A stretch of DNA of 23,645 nucleotides. Origin: SBAX01 sp964646605 (lineage in GTDB: Bacteria > Planctomycetota > Phycisphaerae > UBA1845). Within the stretch, counting starts at the first letter, position 1, and every line of letters begins with the position of its first letter. This document shows, in pieces, positions 22,088 to 23,645 of this stretch. Location: the NCBI GenBank assembly GCA_964646605.1, contig CAZYEX010000035.1, positions 1 to 23,645 of the forward strand, read 5' to 3'. The notes beneath the pieces are model-generated. The model was not told where the DNA came from and searched no databases. It worked only from the letters and a program-made list of their open reading frames with translations. A program made the translations under genes and the position numbers.

Positions 22088-22116
22088 TTGCCCAAGAACC
22101 GGTTTGGGTGTATACT
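22088..22116 (+). promoter_or_regulatory. sigma70-type promoter for ssrA
   Basis: TTGCCC (22088-22093), 17-base spacer, TATACT (22111-22116), with the mature tmRNA 5' end at 22127. The position and near-consensus boxes fit a strong housekeeping promoter. Confidence 0.75.
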
Positions 22117-22126
22117 ACGTGGGTCC

Positions 22127-22480
22127 GGGGGCGATGTGGATTCGACCGGGCGAGTTGAAGGGATGATGGCGTGCCGAGGTGGTCAGGAGGCCTCGTAAAA
22201 CACCTGGCAAGAAACCTTACATGGCGAGTATAACTACGCCATGGCTGCCTAGAGATAGGTAGCCCGCCGAGCGGGTGACGTCCACTAACCCGTAAGGCGC
22301 CGACCAGTGGGCTGGCCGAGGCGCGACGCCGTACCGCGCCACGGTGAGACACCAGTCCGGCTGGGGCGTGCGAGAGCCTGTCGACCGGCGCTCGAACGCT
22401 CGACATTAAACGATCGACTACGCACGTAGAAGTCGCCCAGACGCCGTCGCGGGACGGGGGTTCGATTCCCCCCGCCTCCA
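22127..22480 (+). ncRNA. ssrA: Transfer-messenger RNA (tmRNA), one-piece
   Basis: About 354 bases of tmRNA, which rescues stalled ribosomes by tagging the unfinished protein. The 5' end GGGGGCGATGTGGATTCGAC and the 3' end with T-arm GGGGTTCGATTCCCC and CGCCTCC pair into a 7-bp acceptor stem (one G-U) with discriminator A at 22480. CCA is not encoded. The tag frame from the likely resume codon GGC (22223-22225) to TAG (22250-22252) reads GEYNYAMAA, so the tag with the tRNA-borne alanine would be AGEYNYAMAA. The stop lies in the expected hairpin (GGCTGCCTA-GAGA-TAGGTAGCC, 9 bp with one G-U). The usual tag ends in ALAA; here it is AMAA. The resume codon is inferred from alignment of the NYA core. 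Confidence 0.93.
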
Positions 22481-22483
22481 TTC

Positions 22484-22510
22484 GTAAGTCATTTATTGGC
22501 AATGATTTAC
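22484..22510. repeat. Inverted repeat directly after ssrA
   Basis: GTAAGTCATT (22484-22493), 7-base spacer, AATGATTTAC (22501-22510): ten-base arms with one mismatch that is a G-U pair in RNA. It starts four bases after the mature tmRNA end. It may be the ssrA 3' processing or transcript-end hairpin or the arm-binding region of an att site. No T-tract follows. Confidence 0.55.
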
Positions 22511-22588
22511 AAACTCGAAAACCCGAGTCCCCAGCCAGTCCCCAGCAAGAGGCGATTTTCTCCAGTCAAAAACGGCGTTTTTGGCGTC
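22493..22588 (-). pseudogene. Probable C-terminal remnant of a tyrosine-type integrase
   Basis: The minus-strand frame between a TAG (22591-22589) and the TAA at 22495-22493 reads DAKNAVFDWRKSPLAGDWLG then TRVFEFVNHCQ. The 'GDWLGT...FVN' ending resembles C-termini of site-specific integrases next to tRNA or tmRNA genes. It lies exactly between the two att-like copies and points toward ssrA, as expected for an integrase next to its att site. At 31 residues the identification rests on context and a short motif. A small hairpin (CAAAAAC-GGC-GTTTTTG, 22567-22583) lies inside it and could act as a weak terminator. Confidence 0.35.
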
Positions 22589-22624
22589 CTATTGGGGGAT
22601 AGGGGTTTTCGTTCCCCCCGCCTC

Positions 22625-22998
22625 GACTTTCCATGCGGTGAAAGCCACTTCTGATCCTCAAGCGACTCTCATTTTCCCCCGCGTCAAAGCATCCCACGAC
22701 AACTGTTTGATGCTGTTGATTCTCCTTTAAGGTCGGGATTCCTTCCAATGATTGAAGTGAGTTATGTGGGCGGGTTTCCCATATATTGCGGGCAACGCCG
22801 TGCGTCACGAAGGAGATCGCGCGATTGATTGCCATGCACATGATCGAGCCGCCGAGGCGCGGACTACATGCGCTCGTCGTTCGCATTGAAATCCGAGAAC
22901 CATGAATCTCCAATGCTCCCCATAGCCTGCAAGCGAGCTTCCAAAGCTACTATTTCGCCAAGCGGAGTCTGGCCGAAGACCCGTCGGGAACAGGGTGG
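22625..22998. other. Low-GC spacer after the att-like copy, no gene seen
   Basis: The 374 bases before the uvsE stop codon include a 60-base sample at 22681-22740 with 28 G/C, much lower than the central window. The only longer frames (minus strand to 22913) show no conserved sequence. The region is probably a relic of accessory DNA. Confidence 0.4.
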
Positions 22999-23645
22999 TT
23001 ACCGCAACTTGACGCGTTGCAGCCTACGGGCCACCCACAATTGAAACGCCCGATGGAGCTTGGCGATTGCGACTTCCTTTGCCTTCGCTTCGACTTCGAC
23101 GGTGATGTCCAGCGCGCACCAATGAGCCGGAAAGTCTCGCAGTGCGATGAAGTCGTCGTGCTTGCGTACGTTCGAGGCCGACCAGCCGCCGAGCGGACTT
23201 GATATGTGGAACAAGGGTTCACGGTTCCAGGTGGCTCTCGCTTGTTTAGTGGCTTCTTTTTCATGAAGGTCGTCCGGGTTGCAGCGGTGGTGATGCACGT
23301 CATAGACCAGGGGTATCCTTGCCGCTTGGCAAAGGGGCAAAAGATCCGCGGGTGTGAAAATACGATCGTCATTTTCGACGGCGATCCGGGTTCTGACGTC
23401 CTGCGACAAAGATGCAAAGTTACGCCGCCATCGATCCAGAGCGGAAGGTTTGTCGCCGTACGAACCGCCGCCGTGGATGGTGATCACATCAGCGCCGATC
23501 CAGCCCGCCACCTCAGCCTGGTACTCAAGCTCCGCGATCGAGTTGCCAACAACTTGAGGATTCGGCGAGCTGAGGACCACAAACTGATCAGGGTGGAACG
23601 TCAAACGCAGGTCGTTCTGTTTCGCAAAGGCACCGCATCGTCGGA
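22999..23645 (-). CDS. uvsE: UV DNA damage endonuclease UvsE/UVDE, partial (5' end beyond window)
   Basis: The minus-strand frame is open from the window edge (23645) to TAA at 22999-23001; about 215 residues are visible and the N-terminus is missing. The TIM-barrel nuclease nicks DNA 5' to UV photoproducts and other lesions. Visible motifs, in order: LRLTFHPDQFVVLSSPNPQV, 'ELEYQAEV', VITIHGGGSYGDK (metal-binding His), 'IAVENDDR', 'VYDVHHHRCNPDDL', HISSPLGG, and DITVEVEAKAKEVAIAKL near the C-terminus. The Glu, Asp and His residues of the multi-metal site appear intact in the visible part, so the gene is probably functional. A TTG/ATG-like internal start at 23604 is not the true start. It lies just beyond the ssrA att-like scar in lower-GC DNA, so it may have arrived with an island. 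Confidence 0.93.
   Translation of the reverse strand, partial: RRCGAFAKQNDLRLTFHPDQFVVLSSPNPQVVGNSIAELEYQAEVAGWIGADVITIHGGGSYGDKPSALDRWRRNFASLSQDVRTRIAVENDDRIFTPADLLPLCQAARIPLVYDVHHHRCNPDDLHEKEATKQARATWNREPLFHISSPLGGWSASNVRKHDDFIALRDFPAHWCALDITVEVEAKAKEVAIAKLHRAFQLWVARRLQRVKLR

Larger units (their letters stand above)
22466..22624. mobile_element. att-like duplication of the ssrA 3' end: collapsed integrative element (tentative)
   Basis: TTCCCCCCGCCTC at 22466-22478 (end of ssrA) recurs exactly at 22612-22624. The bases before it are also similar, GGGGTTCGA versus GGGGTTTTCG, so the second copy still has a T-arm shape. Direct repeats of the ssrA 3' end are the usual attL/attR of tyrosine-recombinase islands. 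Only about 130 bases lie between the copies, and they contain a probable integrase C-terminal remnant, so the element would have lost almost all of its interior. Confidence 0.5.

Noticed and set aside
20904..22502. Minus-strand 532-codon frame antisense to bamA and ssrA
   Set aside because: It runs through the tmRNA gene and the barrel of BamA; no family resemblance.
22566..22913. Minus-strand 115-codon frame after the att-like copy
   Set aside because: No conserved sequence; it crosses the att-like copy and part of the integrase remnant in another frame.

Overview
The window looks like a piece of a GC-rich planctomycete chromosome. This is inferred from gene content: an Omp85/BamA gene and lipoproteins (two-membrane envelope), a fused shikimate enzyme, cysteine/aspartate-rich secreted repeat proteins ending in an 'LDVKPG' domain, and many short hairpin or low-complexity repeats between genes. 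Genes are mostly housekeeping and densely packed. The centre is strongly GC-rich (a 60-base sample inside manA has 43 G/C), while samples from the left ~700 bases and from the right end beyond 22480 are near 50%. The two ends therefore look like accessory or acquired DNA.

Left end (1-1560): decayed accessory genes on the minus strand. These are a DUF4440/SnoaL-like gene broken by one in-frame TAG (183-698) and the 3' end of a YdeI/OmpD-associated gene (813-~1020) whose 5' part is missing next to a 17-18 bp tandem repeat array (1121-1300). A possible degenerate integron attC-like site lies between the two genes. Hairpin repeats fill 1303-1560.

Core (1563-8445): on the minus strand, a YycJ-like metallo-hydrolase, the signal peptide peptidase SppA and a membrane transglutaminase-like protein. 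Divergent from these is a trifunctional aroD-aroE-aroK fusion whose E-K linker is built from three in-frame 39-bp repeats related to an intergenic hairpin repeat. Its 3' end overlaps a convergent membrane-protein gene by 53 bp.

Middle (8446-15350): a secreted protein with four exact 53-residue Cys/Asp-rich repeats; a small conserved protein and a small acidic protein on the minus strand; a DUF2238 (YjdF-like) membrane protein on the plus strand; then a minus-strand group (tRNA-binding OB-fold protein, lipoprotein, TruD, CHRD lipoprotein), of which the first two overlap by 4 bp.

Right part (15352-23645): manA plus a membrane/coiled-coil protein; a CoA-transferase/GNAT fusion on the minus strand; bamA; and a one-piece tmRNA (ssrA) with a clear sigma70-type promoter. 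Directly after ssrA come a probable integrase C-terminal remnant and a second, imperfect copy of the tmRNA 3' end, suggesting a collapsed integrative element. A UV-damage endonuclease (uvsE/UVDE) gene runs off the window end.

No CRISPR array, tRNA, rRNA, complete insertion sequence or defence system was seen. The least ordinary features are the AroD-AroE-AroK fusion with its repeat-derived linker and the scar at the ssrA 3' end.
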